Origin: Rhynchopus euleeides
Taxonomy: Eukaryota; Euglenozoa; Diplonemea; Diplonemida; Diplonemidae
Reading direction: 5' to 3'
Assembly (NCBI GenBank): GCA_963210315.1
Contig: OY723244.1
Location: 1,364,001 to 1,428,000 of the forward strand
DNA length: 64,000 bases
A program made the translations under genes and the position numbers. Below the pieces are notes generated by a model. That model was not told where the DNA came from. It was given only the letters and a program-made list of their open reading frames with translations, and did no database searches. Shown in pieces: positions 20,611 through 31,113 of this stretch; position 1 is the first letter of the stretch; every line of letters begins with the position of its first letter.

Positions 20611-22674
20611 ATGATAATGCAAAGGTTGCAGGATGCCGCCGTCCCCGAGAGTGCCAGCGTTTTGAATGAACCACAGGAACCACCCCAGCAGCGCGGGGAG
20701 GAATACCTGACTTTGGAACGCAGGACCGTGGAAATGGAGGAACGTGCAGAGCGGGCTCATGTTGTGGAAGAGGAAGCCCCAGCACGTTTTGATTTGTCGT
20801 GTGAAATCGCGGAAGTCCAGGGGGGATAAAATCCAACTTGCTGCCTTCACGTGGCGCCCCCTGTGATTACCCTCCTCCGAGGGGAAACTAAAGCAAGCTC
20901 TGGTAACTCTTTTTCCGCTATGTGCCCTGTTTCATATATGCGGAGGGGCCCTTTCTGCACGGCTTTGGTTTTATTGATGTTGTGGTGTGCGTGGTTTATT
21001 TTCCCTTTTTTTGTTGTTTTCGCAGCATTTTATGCTGTCGGGTGAGCTTCCGCCCCATGGGAGGCGCTCCTTCCGGCTTGCGCTGCCCACCCATCCCACC
21101 CCCGTCCCCTTCCCACATTCTTTCTTTTCTTTTAGGGGAGACGTCCTCGCAGTGGCTGTTTGGCCTGACGCGATTCCCCGCCTCAAAGCAGACCCACCTG
21201 GCAGCTACTCAAGGCACATGAGGAGTGAGAGGCGTCAACGGGCGCAACGCCCCTCCCTGCGGTCCGGCTTCCGCCACGTGGCTGACTCAAAGCAGCGAAG
21301 TGACCAACGGGAGCGACATGAAAAAAAAAAGTCCTTGAAAGGTATCGGACAGAGGAGCAAACGAAGACGCTCGTCAGTTTGTGCCAGAAGGAACTCCAAG
21401 AGGGGATAGAGGTGCGAGAGGCAGAGCAAAAAAGAGCAGCAGAGGATCATGAGAGGTCAGTCGTGGAAAAGGAGAAAGCTTTGGCAAAGGCGGAGAGTGA
21501 GGTAAAGAGGGTGAATGAGGAGAAGGAAAAGGTGGCGAGTGAGGCACAGGCCAAAACGGATTTTTTGAATCAACAACGACAGGAGATGGCCGTGTTAAAG
21601 GGACAGCTCCAGAAGCAGGAATCTGCGTTGGCTTTTATGAAAGTGCTTGGTGTTGAGAGAGAAGCGGAGGTGGAAGAGCTGAGGGCAAAGACGACTCACG
21701 AAAAAGCGGTCCTCACCCAGGAACTGCAACGTGTGGAGTCCAAGGCCCGAAGCTACTCGTCACAGGGAGAATCCCAACAGCGCTTACTTGAACAGACAGA
21801 GAATGCTTTGAAAGGTACACAGCAAGATAAGATGCTTTTGGAATTTCACGTGTCGGCGAGCATGCAAAATGAGAAGGCACTCCGTGACCAACTGGGGATG
21901 CAGGAGCAACAGATGCAGATCCAGGAGGGCCTACACGAACAACAGAATCAGGATAAGGCCATGTTGGTTAAGCAGGTGCAGCACCAGCTGCGCCAAGGCA
22001 TGACCATGGCGAAAGAAATGGCGCGGCAGAAGGATCTCATCGCGCAACAAAACAACTTGGTATTGTCCCTGCAGTCAGCGTTGGAGGTGTCTGAGAACAA
22101 GCAGCTGCAAATACAGGCGCAGGACGCCCCAGCACGGGTGCAAGGGACGGACCAACCCCGTTTGTTGCAACCGAAGCCTGAGCAAGGGCAAGTAGTTGTT
22201 CATATGGTCCAGAAGAAGAGGGACCGAGACGAAGTGAGTGGCAGTGACGAAACGAGCGAGGAGTCGAAAGACCTGTTTGAAAGCCAACCGCAACTTGATA
22301 CAGTTGCTGTGACTTCCTCAGCTTTGATAGTCATCCCTCCGGAGGATCAGGTGACGCCAAAGCCCAGGGGGCGGCAAATGAAGAGACAGCGTGCGGAACC
22401 TGTCTTGGCATTGGGTGGCTCTCAGACACAGACGGCAGCCACGGAACCTGTTGTGGAACTTCCCTTGCTGTTGGGTGCCCCTCCGGCACAAACGTCACCC
22501 TCGGTGCCTGCCTCCCCGGATATTTTTCTGTCTCAGACTGGTGGTGAAGGGGTGGATGGGGACCGGAAGACGGATGCACCAGGGAAGTCAGAGACGGACA
22601 GAACGGAGGTGCCACAGTCGCCACCAGGGGAACCTGGTAATGGGACAGGACCAGAGCCTGAAGGAACCACTTGA
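20611..22674 (+). pseudogene. coiled-coil protein gene (copy 1), split by a retroelement
   Basis: ATG at 20611 starts about 70 codons rich in Q and E, ending CEIAEV where a 510-bp element is inserted. The frame resumes at 21331 as VLERYRTEEQTK and runs to the stop at 22672. Removing the element plus one 6-bp duplicate (AAGTCC) restores one frame exactly, strong evidence of a once-continuous exon. The resumed part is a long heptad-rich coiled coil (about 21390-22130) dominated by E, Q, K and L, then an acidic/basic segment (KKRDRDEVSGSDETSEESK), a KRQRAEP-type nuclear-localisation-like patch and a Pro/Ser/Thr-rich tail. Function unknown; a structural or scaffold role is inference. The element brings an immediate TAA unless spliced, so the copy is probably dead. 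A second copy lies at 24822-25883. Confidence 0.75.
20819..21328 (+). mobile_element. poly(A)-tailed retrosequence (family J, copy 2)
   Basis: Begins AGGGGGGATAAAATCC and ends GAGCGACATG plus an A run. It is flanked by AAGTCC on both sides (20813-20818, 21329-21334). Nearly identical to 27670-28185. An internal GGTAACTC and a TTCTTTTCTTTTAG at 21122-21135 look like splice sites, so the source transcript may have kept an intron. No long frame of its own. A and short TSD suggest mobilisation by a non-LTR element. Confidence 0.85.
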
Positions 22675-22800
22675 CTGGATGCCAAGTGAGTGCCGCGTGG
22701 GGTGAGCTACGACCACGTGATGTTGAAGGCTTGAGCAGGAGATGAAGCGTTTAGTGTATACGAATGTGTGAGGTGAGTGTGTGCTAACGGATGTTATGAA

Positions 22801-23995
22801 ATATGGGTTCGTTCATAAACACCCCCCCCCAGATTGGGCCTTTTAGCCATTTTTGGGCGAAAATTGGGGAAAATCGCATTCACCACCCTCGCAACCACCC
22901 TCGAGGTGGGAAAACAGGTTCGGGGGCACTTGGGAGGCCTTTTTCCGGTCATTTTTGTGCAAAAGACCCATAATCATGAGGGGAATGTATCATTTTTCCA
23001 CGCTCCATTCGGCCGTCTCTGCGACTCTCCTGCCTTCTGGTATTTACCCGGACCAGAGCACATGTCATCCACGAGGGAACCAGGGACTCCTTTGATAGGG
23101 GCTTCGTTCGTTGCGCCTCCACTGACGTCGATACAGTTGCCAGAGTTGCGCCAGAGTGTCAAACCCCTCACAAAAGTCAGAATGAACCATCAGAGTGAAG
23201 CAAATCCTGCAGTTCCTCCCCGACGTGTGGTGGTCTTACTGGCTGCGGCAGATGTTTTCACTCCGTCTGGGGGCTGCCCTCCCGAGTGCAGTAGCCACCA
23301 GTCGGATGGCCTTGTGTGACACATGTAATTGGTCGCCGAGCTGTGCAGATGATACCCGTCTTTCACCACACTCGTCCGCCACCGTCTGGTTATACCAGAC
23401 AGCGTCCTTCCAAAGCTGCAATGAGCGCAGGTAGATGCCTGATTTGCGGGACCCTCATCTGTGCATCCGAATCAGCACCGTCGAACACTGGTTCGTATCG
23501 ATGTTGTCCTCTGTGAATCGTAGTGGGTCGACCGCCGGGGCTCACCCTTGCCTCGACAACACCCTGTACCTACGGGCATGTTACACTCTTCTGACTATCC
23601 GTCATCCCGGAACCCGTGGACGATGTGGCGTTTGCTCTCCAGGTCGAAGTCCTGTCATCTGCTGAATGATGCTCGGTGCCAGCATACCGAGACACTGACT
23701 ACGACCACTCCGCGAGCAAGCTGATCCCTCATCTGTTTCGTCGAACGAAGACTTACGCCGATTTCGGCAGCTCTTTTGTGATCCGGTACCAGGCTCGCGA
23801 GAAGGTATTTTTCCCCATTTCCCATGCCAATGAGAGAGCAAAATGGACTCCTGGGTCCCCCGTGGCCCCCCCGGACCCCCCGAAGTGCAGGTGGGGGGCA
23901 GACGAGGGTGGTGAATGCGATTATTCCCAATTTTTGGCCAAAAATGGCTAAAAGGCCCAATCTGGGGGGGGGGGTGTTTATGAACGAAGCCATAT
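22801..23995. mobile_element. TIR transposon (family G)
   Basis: Inverted ends start ATATGG(G/C)TTCGTTCATAAAC and continue through a C run, AGATTGGGCCTTTTAGCC and GCATTCACCACCCTCG (about 130 bp of TIR). The duplicated locus after the second coiled-coil gene (26000-26060) lacks it, giving an empty site for comparison. About 1.2 kb; the internal frames are short and unrecognised. Confidence 0.85.
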
Positions 23996-24088
23996 GTAGT
24001 GTTTTGAGTTTTTGAAAGAAAAAAAACCCCCCCCCAGAACCTGAGAATGTGACCGCCTACCCAATGTTTTTTATACAAAGGAGTTCAG

Positions 24089-24212
24089 CGTGTTAAACCC
24101 CATTCTCTGTTCCCAAGGCAGAGCGGCTATGTGTACCCAGAGTGTACGTACGTGCACATGGCTCTGCAGATACGCTGAGTGGTGAGGGGCATGCCTGTTT
24201 TCCCTTTTGTTT
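24089..24212. other. hairpin-bearing conserved module, copy 2
   Basis: GCGTGTTAAACCCCATTCTC opens and GAGTGGTGAGGGGCATGCC closes the block, as in copy 1. The closing stem is kept by a G-T pair where copy 1 has A-T. The central stem (GCTATGTGTAC with GTGCACATGGC) has no sequence in common with copy 1's stem. Confidence 0.45.
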
Positions 24213-24397
24213 CCATCATCTTGTATTCAGAATGAACACACGAATGAAACAGGACTAAAGACAGAACGCCCCCACCCTTGGTATTTGGTGTTGTAGTGTG
24301 CATTGACACAAAGGCAACAAAAACAAAAAACACCCCCCCCCCAATGTTGTGACAAGCAAAACTTGTAAGTTCTGCAGGAATTTACACATTCTTAAAC

Positions 24398-24775
24398 CTT
24401 GATACCTGGGACCCCCCGTGTTTAAGTCCCCCCCCTGGAGGCGATTTTCGGCCGGGGGGGACTTAAACACGGGGGGGGCGGACCTAAACACAGGGGGGGC
24501 TTAAACACGGGGGTGGCACAGTGGAGACCAAGAAGACCTCTTCCTCTGCTGTCGTAGGGGGGTAATTCCGGTCCGGATGGACTTTTGGCACCCCACTTTT
24601 CGACTCTGACAGCACCTGGAGGGCCTAGGGGCCACCTGATGACCCTCCAGACCAGCTCACCCCCGTGTTTAGGTCCCCCTGTGTTTAAGTCCCCCCCCTG
24701 CCAGACCCCCAGGGGGGGACTTAAACACGGGGGTAAGGGGGGGGGACTTATACACGGGGGGTCCCAGGTACCAAG
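24398..24775. mobile_element. foldback MITE (family N) of GTTTAAGTCC blocks
   Basis: Inverted ends CTTG(A/G)TACCTGGGACCCCC and the complement. The interior is made of at least six copies of CCCCGTGTTTAAGTCCCCC, or its complement, in both orientations (24416-24515 and 24661-24762). It lies directly upstream of the chimeric coiled-coil gene. Confidence 0.75.
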
Positions 24776-24821
24776 ACATAACTGGACTCTTCGCGGCCTT
24801 GCTGATTACTTCAAAGTGAAA

Positions 24822-25883
24822 ATGCGTCGGCGGGACTTGAAGGGCACACCGAGCGCCACAGTGCTGGAGGGTCACAGCAAGGCCGTTCAAAGGGCACAGG
24901 CGACCCACGAAAAAGCGGTCCTCACCCAGGAACTGCAACGTGTGGAGTCCAAGGCCCGCAGCTACTCGTCTCAGGGAGAATCCCAACAGCGCTTACTTGA
25001 ACAGACAGAGAATGCTTTGAAAGGTACACAGCAAGATAAGATGCTTTTGGAATTTCACGTGTCGGCGAGCATGCAAAATGAGAAGGCACTCCGTGACCAA
25101 CTGGGGATGCAGGAGCAACATATGCAGATCCAGGAGGGCCTACACGAACAACAGAATCAGGATAAGGCCATGTTGGTTAAGCAGGTGCAGCACCAGCTGC
25201 GCCAAGGCATGACCATGGCGAAAGAAATGGCGCGGCAGAAGGATTTCATCGTGCAACAAAACAACTTGGTATTGTCCCTGCAGTCAGCGTTGGAGGTGTC
25301 TGAGAACAAGCAGCTGCAAATACAGTCGCAGGACGCCCCAGCACGGGTGCAAGGGACGGACCAACCCCGTTTGTTGCAACCGAAGCCTGAGCAAGGGCAA
25401 TTAGTTGTTCATACGGCCCAGAAGAAGAGGGACCGAGACGAAGTGAGTGGCAGTGACGAAACGAGTGAAGAGTCGAAGGACCTGTTTGAAAGCCAACCGC
25501 AACTTGATACAGTGGCTGCGACTTCTTCAGCCCTTGTAGTCATTCTCCCGGAGGATCGGGTGACGCCAAAGCCCAAGGGGCCGCAATCAAAGAGGCAGCG
25601 TGCAGAACCTGCCTCGGTAGTGAGCGGCTCTCAGATACAGGCGTCAGCCACGGAACCTGCTGTGGAACTTCCCTTGTTGTTGGGTGCCCCTCCGGCACAG
25701 ATATCGCCCTCGGTGCCTGCCTCCCCTGATATTTTTCTGTCTCAGACGGGTGGTGAAGGGGTGGATGGTGAGCGGGAGACGGGGCCACCAGGGAAATCAG
25801 AGACGGACAGAACGGAGGTCTCACAATCGCAGCCAGGGGAGCCTGGTAATGGAACAGAACCAGAGCCTGACGGAACCACTTGA
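24822..25883 (+). CDS. chimeric WD40-fragment/coiled-coil gene (copy 2)
   Basis: From the ATG at 24822 the frame first encodes LKGTPSATVLEGHSKAV, a strand pair identical to the UBL/WD40 family at 42.5-50.8 kb. It then switches at about 24897 to the coiled coil THEKAVLTQELQRVESKARS shared with copy 1, running in frame to the stop at 25881. The two coiled-coil copies are highly similar at DNA level over about 1 kb, including the flank after the stop, so the duplication is recent. Copy 2 lacks the N-terminal 150 or so residues of copy 1. The frame is also open upstream to 24585 through element N. Whether the fusion is expressed is unknown; I see no promoter. It may be an accidental junction that happens to be open. 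Confidence 0.55.
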   Translation: MRRRDLKGTPSATVLEGHSKAVQRAQATHEKAVLTQELQRVESKARSYSSQGESQQRLLEQTENALKGTQQDKMLLEFHVSASMQNEKALRDQLGMQEQHMQIQEGLHEQQNQDKAMLVKQVQHQLRQGMTMAKEMARQKDFIVQQNNLVLSLQSALEVSENKQLQIQSQDAPARVQGTDQPRLLQPKPEQGQLVVHTAQKKRDRDEVSGSDETSEESKDLFESQPQLDTVAATSSALVVILPEDRVTPKPKGPQSKRQRAEPASVVSGSQIQASATEPAVELPLLLGAPPAQISPSVPASPDIFLSQTGGEGVDGERETGPPGKSETDRTEVSQSQPGEPGNGTEPEPDGTT

Positions 25884-26119
25884 CTATATGCCAAGTGAGT
25901 GCCGCGTGGGGTGAGCTACGACCACGTGATGATGAAGGCTTGAACAAGAGATGAAGCGTTTAGTGTATACGAATGTGTGAGGTGAGTGTGTATGCTGACG
26001 GACGTGACGGAACGTGATGAATATTTTGTTTTCTAAAACGAATTCCCCCCCCCCCCTCCCCCCGGAACCTGAGAATGTGACCGCCTACCCAATGGTGTTT
26101 ACACAAAGGAGTTCAGCGT

Positions 26120-26226
26120 GTTAAACCCCATTCTCTGTTCCCAAGGCAGAGCGGCGATGTGTACCCAGAGTGTACGTACGTGCACATGGCTCTGCAGATA
26201 CGCTGAGTGGTGAGGGGCATGCCTGT
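26120..26226. other. hairpin-bearing conserved module, copy 3
   Basis: Duplicated with the coiled-coil gene from copy 2. It differs from 24089-24212 at only a few bases (for example GCGATG for GCTATG in the central stem). Confidence 0.45.
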
Positions 26227-26474
26227 TTTCCCTTTTGTTTCCATTATCTTGTCTTCAGAACGAACACACGAATGAAACAAAAACCATAACAGAACGCCCC
26301 CACCCCTGATGTATGTTTTTTCTCAACCATTTCCCCCCCCCCCCTCCCCCAACCCCCGTTTTTGCTATGTCTTTTGATATGGTTCTTTCCCCCTTTCCCC
26401 CCCCCCCCCCACCCGACAAGCGAATCAGCAGTGTGTATCTGTACACAGAAATAAACCAATAACATGACAGTAGA

Positions 26475-26984
26475 GTGCTGGAGGGTCACAACAGTAGAGT
26501 GCTGGAGGGTCACAGCAAGGCCGTTCGCAGCATGGCTGTGTCGGGCACGAGGATCTTCAGCGGGTCATATGACAAGACCATCCGTGTGTGGGACATCAGC
26601 ACCCTCACACACACACACACCCTGGATGGCCACACTGAGTATGTCATGCGCATCGCCCTGACTCAGGACGAGCAGCACCTGGTGTCGTGCTCTGGCGACA
26701 AGTCACTCAAGGTGTGGTGCACAACCTCCCTCAGCTGCCTGCGGACTGTGCAACTGGGCGACAATCCTTTCTCGCTTGCTGTGTCACAGCCAGGTGATGT
26801 TGTTGCGGTGAAATGCACCACTGGCAGCACCATACTGTACCGCCTCAGCACAGGTGAGCGCTTGGGGAACGTGAGTTCACTGGGTCATTCTGGTGTTGCC
26901 CTCAGCCCCTGCGGGAGGTGGGTCTTCGCACCAACGAACTACATTTCTGTCACTGTGAGTGCCGTGTCTTCCGTTTCACCCTGA
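26475..26984 (+). pseudogene. WD40 family fragment (C-terminal blades only)
   Basis: Encodes VLEGHSKAVRSMAVSGTRIF, TIRVWDISTL, SLKVWCTTSL and the family C-terminus VSSVSP, i.e. roughly the last three to four blades of the UBL/WD40 proteins at 42.5-50.8 kb. The ubiquitin-like part and the first blades are absent, and the left edge is a tandem duplication of GTAGAGTGCTGGAGGGTCAC. The frame is otherwise intact. Most likely a dispersed gene fragment. The piece missing from its 5' side is the type found fused at 24835. Confidence 0.75.
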
Positions 26985-27669
26985 GTGCAAGTGTCTCGTG
27001 ACCTGTTTCCCTGACTTGGGTATTTCCCGCTATTGGTGTTTCGCTTTGCCTCTGCAGCATTGCACTCTCTGATCGGTGCACTGTTTGAGAGGCAAGCTGT
27101 GTGCGGTTGCATGTGAGATAAGAAGAGAGGGCAAGAAGGATTGACGCAGTGCTACTACACCCCCTCCCCTCCCTCTAGCCCCATCCTCTGGCAGCCCCGC
27201 ATGCTACAGGCCTTATCCCCCCCCTCCCTCACGATGCTCCTTTGGTCTGCAGACATACACGCATCCACTACGGTTGCACCCTCGAATGCTCGACGTCTGG
27301 GTCGGGGTAGGGTGTGGGGTGTGATTTGGGCTCGGGACTTGGACTTGGGACTTGGGCCTCATTCTGCAGTGCCCCCCCACCCACCCCTCGGGAAGCCATG
27401 CCCTGGCAGTCCACCACACAATGCGATGCGCACCCCAAACACACACAACACATCTACAACCCGGAAGAGAGAAAAAACGAAGAGTGGGTGGTGTCACGTC
27501 GTGTTGGGGAATCCTTCGGGAGTGCGATACTGAAGGGGAGGTGCTACTGCCCGTGCAGGGCGACACCGCCTTAAAACTTGATAACCACACACACAATATT
27601 TCTCGGAGTGTCGTTTCCTGTGGTGGATTAGCGGACCCGCGTCGCACAGAGAGCCCCACTCTTGTCACC
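26985..27669. other. no supported gene
   Basis: Downstream flank of the WD40 fragment, C-rich. 27141-27533 frames are low complexity. Confidence 0.4.
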
Positions 27670-28185
27670 AGGGGGGATAAAATCCAACTTGCTGCCTTCA
27701 CGTGGCGCCCCCTGTGATTACCCTCCTCCGAGGGGAAACTAAAGCAAGCTCTGGTAACTCTTTTTCCGCTGTGTGCCCTGTCTCATATATGCGGAGGGGC
27801 CCTTTCTGCACGGCTTTGGTTTTATTGATGTTGTGGTGTGCGTGGTTTATTTTCCCCTTTTTTTGTTGTTTTCGCAGCATTTTATGCTGTCGGGTGAGCT
27901 TCCGCCCCATGGGAGGCGCTCCTTCCGGCTTGCGCTGCCCACCCATCCCACCCCCGTCCCCTTCCCACATTCTTTCTTTTCTTTTAGGGGAGACGTCCTC
28001 GCAGTGGCTGTTTGGCCTGACGCGATTCCCCGCCTCAAAGCAGACCCACCTGGCAGCTACTCAAGGCACATGAGGAGTGAGAGGCGTCAACGGGCGCAAC
28101 GCCCCTCCCTGCGGTCCGGCTTCCGCCACGTGGCTGACTCAAAGCAGCGAAGTGACCAACGGGAGCGACATGAAAAAAAAAAAAA
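27670..28185 (+). mobile_element. poly(A)-tailed retrosequence (family J, copy 3)
   Basis: Near-identical to 20819-21328 over its whole length with a slightly longer A tail. A clean target duplication is not visible; the 3' junction (A run then GTCC) matches copy 2, so it may have been copied together with some flank. Confidence 0.85.
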
Positions 28186-28315
28186 GTCCGCGAGAGACGA
28201 ACGCACGAGAACTGATCTGCTCTAAGCATCTCGGAGTGTCAATAGTGGGAGGCGGACGTGACATCTGCACCACACCACACACACATTGTCACACAACACC
28301 CCACCTTGGAGTGTT

Positions 28316-28356
28316 GATAATGGATGGGATGTGGATGAGCATAACAAAGCAATTGA
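28316..28356 (+). repeat. dispersed 41-bp motif (family W), copy 1
   Basis: GATAATGGATGGGATGTGGA followed by TGAGCATAACAAAGCAATTGA. Also at 36689, 39501 and, diverged, at 37493. It precedes a CCA-repeat ending in CAG (28430-28442), as copy 2 does. Confidence 0.8.
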
Positions 28357-28526
28357 ACACATCTCGGAGTGTCAATACTGGGACGCGGCCGTGACATCTG
28401 CACCACACACAGAACACCCCCCACCACCACCACCACCCACCCAGGGCCCGGGAGCTACACGGGAGGACTCTCTCTCTCTCTCTCCCCACGCCCACCACCC
28501 CACCCCGCGGCCTTCGCGTGGTATGC

Positions 28527-29498
28527 ATGGGTGCGGTGTTGTCATGGTTTGTCGACGACCCTGATGGCCACCCGCTCCCCAAGCCGCCGCCTCCTGTTGA
28601 ATCGCTCCGGGTCTGCCCGTCGCTGCGCCGCCTGCCCCACGAGGTGCTCTGCAACATCGCGACATTCTGCGAATTCCAAGGCGTGCTTGCCGGCGCGATT
28701 CCCTGGTCCTCTCCCATCCTCCACTTCGCTGTGGTCGACGCCACGCTGATCGCTGCCGACGCGAGGGAGCTAACAGGATGGTCCGGTCTCACCCTCCGCC
28801 ACCGCGTCAGATTCTCTGCCTCCTGCCTGGCCCACATGCAGGGCACCCACATCGTATGGTGCGGCGGCAACGACGGCACCATCCGTCTCTACTCCCCTGA
28901 GCTCCGCTGCCTGCGTCTCGCCAACGGGCACCAGGGCCCTGTCGCCGCGCTGGTCGTCTCCAGCGACTCCAAGAGCATAATGTCCTTCTCCGAGAGGCCA
29001 GGGGACTGCATCCGTGAGTGGGACGCACAGGGAGTTGTGTTGCGCACCTTAGCTGACGGGCAGAACATCGTCAAGGCGTTGAACATGTCAGCCCTGCTGG
29101 ACCCCCCTACGGCAGGCAGGGGTGGGGGCTGCGGCTGTGCCACAGCAGCTGTCTGGGATGAGGGGGGCGAACAGCTCTGGCAGGGCCCGGCGAAGCGGGT
29201 GCGCGCGCAGCCAGGCGAGGGAGGCTGCCAGGCAGTGTGCTTCGACATCGGGGATGGGTCGTCGGACCTGCTGCAGGCGGGCACGACCCTCATCACCTCG
29301 CCCTGCGTCCGGGTGTCGGAGCACTGCACCGCAGCTGTGCGCGCCGGGCATGCCGTTCTCTGCGATGACGACGGGCGGGAGAGATCCCCCCCTTGGCGCC
29401 TCCCCGCCAGAACGCAAGCCAGGGCGAGCGCTATCTGCTCCTACCGTGGCCACCTCATCGTCGCCACCTCGGATTCCGTGATATATGCCTATCGGTGA
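28527..29498 (+). CDS. F-box-like/WD beta-propeller protein (323 aa)
   Basis: The first ATG of the frame is at 28527; an upstream GTG at 28518 is not a credible eukaryotic start. The N-terminus MGAVLS fits an N-myristoylation signal (Gly2, Ser6). Residues 33-60 (LRRLPHEVLCNIATFCEF) resemble an F-box helix pair. The rest forms WD-like strands: HIVWCGGNDGTIRLYSPELR, CIREWDAQGVVLRTL and a final HLIVATSDSVIYAYR. Few GH-WD dipeptides survive, so the propeller is divergent. F-box/WD proteins usually select substrates for SCF ubiquitin ligases; that role is inferred from architecture. A CCA-rich stretch ending CAG upstream may be the acceptor of a 5' UTR intron. It is a single exon, clearly coding, unlike the tandem WD40 family further right. 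Confidence 0.72.
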   Translation: MGAVLSWFVDDPDGHPLPKPPPPVESLRVCPSLRRLPHEVLCNIATFCEFQGVLAGAIPWSSPILHFAVVDATLIAADARELTGWSGLTLRHRVRFSASCLAHMQGTHIVWCGGNDGTIRLYSPELRCLRLANGHQGPVAALVVSSDSKSIMSFSERPGDCIREWDAQGVVLRTLADGQNIVKALNMSALLDPPTAGRGGGCGCATAAVWDEGGEQLWQGPAKRVRAQPGEGGCQAVCFDIGDGSSDLLQAGTTLITSPCVRVSEHCTAAVRAGHAVLCDDDGRERSPPWRLPARTQARASAICSYRGHLIVATSDSVIYAYR

Positions 29499-30770
29499 AC
29501 GGATGACAGTCGGGTAGGGGCGGGGGGGGGAGGGCAGGGGTGGTGGGGGCGAACTTCTAGAACGGGGTGTGGGTGGGGGTGTCGTGGGGGCGGGGTCGTC
29601 GTGTGGTGGGTATTTCTATTTGCTCGGGGTGGCGGCCCCGAAATATTCGCGTGTGGGGGTGGGGGTGGGGGTGGTGGGAGGTATTTTCTATGGGCTGCGC
29701 CCCCGTCAGAAACAGAGCAGAGTGTACCCACTGGCCAGCTCTACACTGCTGCATGTGTTGTGTGTGTGTGCTGATCCTGCCTCAGAGGCGAGACCTCGTA
29801 GTGTGTGGGTGCGTGTGTGTGTGTGTGTATCCCCCGGTGTATGCGTACACCGGTGGACTCCGGCATTGCATAGGTAGTGTTATGTTATTACATGTGTCAT
29901 CGTATGTGGACCACCTGCATTACATGAGTGGACCCATGTAATAATGGAGCATACCGTGTATGGTGTCCTCCACCTCGACCAGGTGGAGGGGGGGGGGGGG
30001 GGGAGGGGTGTGCTGAGTTCCCACTGCTGGCTCTGGCAGATGGCGTCTTCTCCCTCTGGATTTTTGGCGCACAAGCAAGACAGCCCTTGATATATTTTTT
30101 GGCGCAGTTCCTCGATTGCGTGTCAAAAAGCGCCAAAACGCATGAACAAGGCAAAATAACAGGCTTTCCGGCAGGTGGTGGGGGGGGGGGTTTTCTTCCT
30201 GCACAAAACAAGCGAAGCAAAGACCCGACAAATCCCCTTTATTTTGTGAGAAGCTGTGGGGGCGAATTACAGCCGATTCTATTCGTTTTCCTTGCCGAGA
30301 AAAAGATTTTCCCCCAGTTACGAGCGACGAAGCGTAGCGACGTCGCGAAGTAACGAAAGAAATCGTACGACTGAAGCTTTACAAGGATCACCTTCATGCC
30401 ACTCAGGGGTTTACACAGCCTTTGACACAGGAGTGTGCGCTCAACGAAAAGTAGCCCGGATCTGCTTTTTGCAGTTACTGGGCAGGGTGTTTCTCTGATT
30501 ATAGCGACAGGAGTACGATTTTTGTTGGGTGCAAATCTGAAGAGAAGAGCCTGGGCAGGCGGTGTTTCGTCGGCCGCCCGGAACACCCCAGGGCCCTGTA
30601 GCGTGGGTGATGTTTCTGCAAAGGGTTTGGAAGGGTGGGGGGGGGGGGGGGGACACAGTTTCCTGCGCGAGCACAACTCTCAAAAAGAAGCTTGGACCCG
30701 ATGGGGCGAAGAACCCGGATATCGAGGATTTCACCCCACACCCACCCCGCCATATTATGTGCGAGACAGT
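29499..30770. other. non-coding, microsatellite-rich
   Basis: GT-rich and G-run sequence (29560-29690, 29812-29830, 29986-30006, 30179-30190, 30637-30652). Short frames on both strands only. Confidence 0.5.
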
Positions 30771-30884
30771 GGGGGACCCTCGCTACCAGATGTGACTGAG
30801 TGAGAGAAGGTGAGCGACAGCCCCACTTCCCCTCATTGACTGACGAGCTGTTGACGAGCTGTGACTGGTAGCGGGGGCCCCGCC
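30771..30884. mobile_element. MITE (family F), copy 1, AGT duplication
   Basis: Ends GGGGGACCCTCGCTACC and GGTAGCGGGGGCCCC match the other F copies. AGT stands on both sides (30768-30770, 30885-30887). About 114 bp, no coding capacity. Confidence 0.75.
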
Positions 30885-31113
30885 AGTTGGATTCCCCACC
30901 GATGAGATAGGTTTCATGCTTGACAGTGAGGCCTTCCTTTGGCGGCCGGGGCTGGGTTTGGTGCACGGTTGGTGGCCTAGTCCAGGTTCCAACCAAAGGC
31001 CCTCAGACTCTGTGTCGAAACTGTGCCAGCTCCGTCCCCACTTTTTCGCGAGGCGAACTCGCTTTTCTCGACCACACCCACCACCCCCACCACCACCCCC
31101 TGCCAGACTACCA

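Noticed and set aside
20819..21328. Element J as a spliceable introner
   Set aside because: Splicing at GT in the left duplicate and AG after the A run removes one base too many and breaks the coiled-coil frame; no GT-AG pair restores it.
28518..28526. GTG start for the F-box-like/WD gene
   Set aside because: A eukaryotic ATG lies three codons downstream with a good N-terminus.
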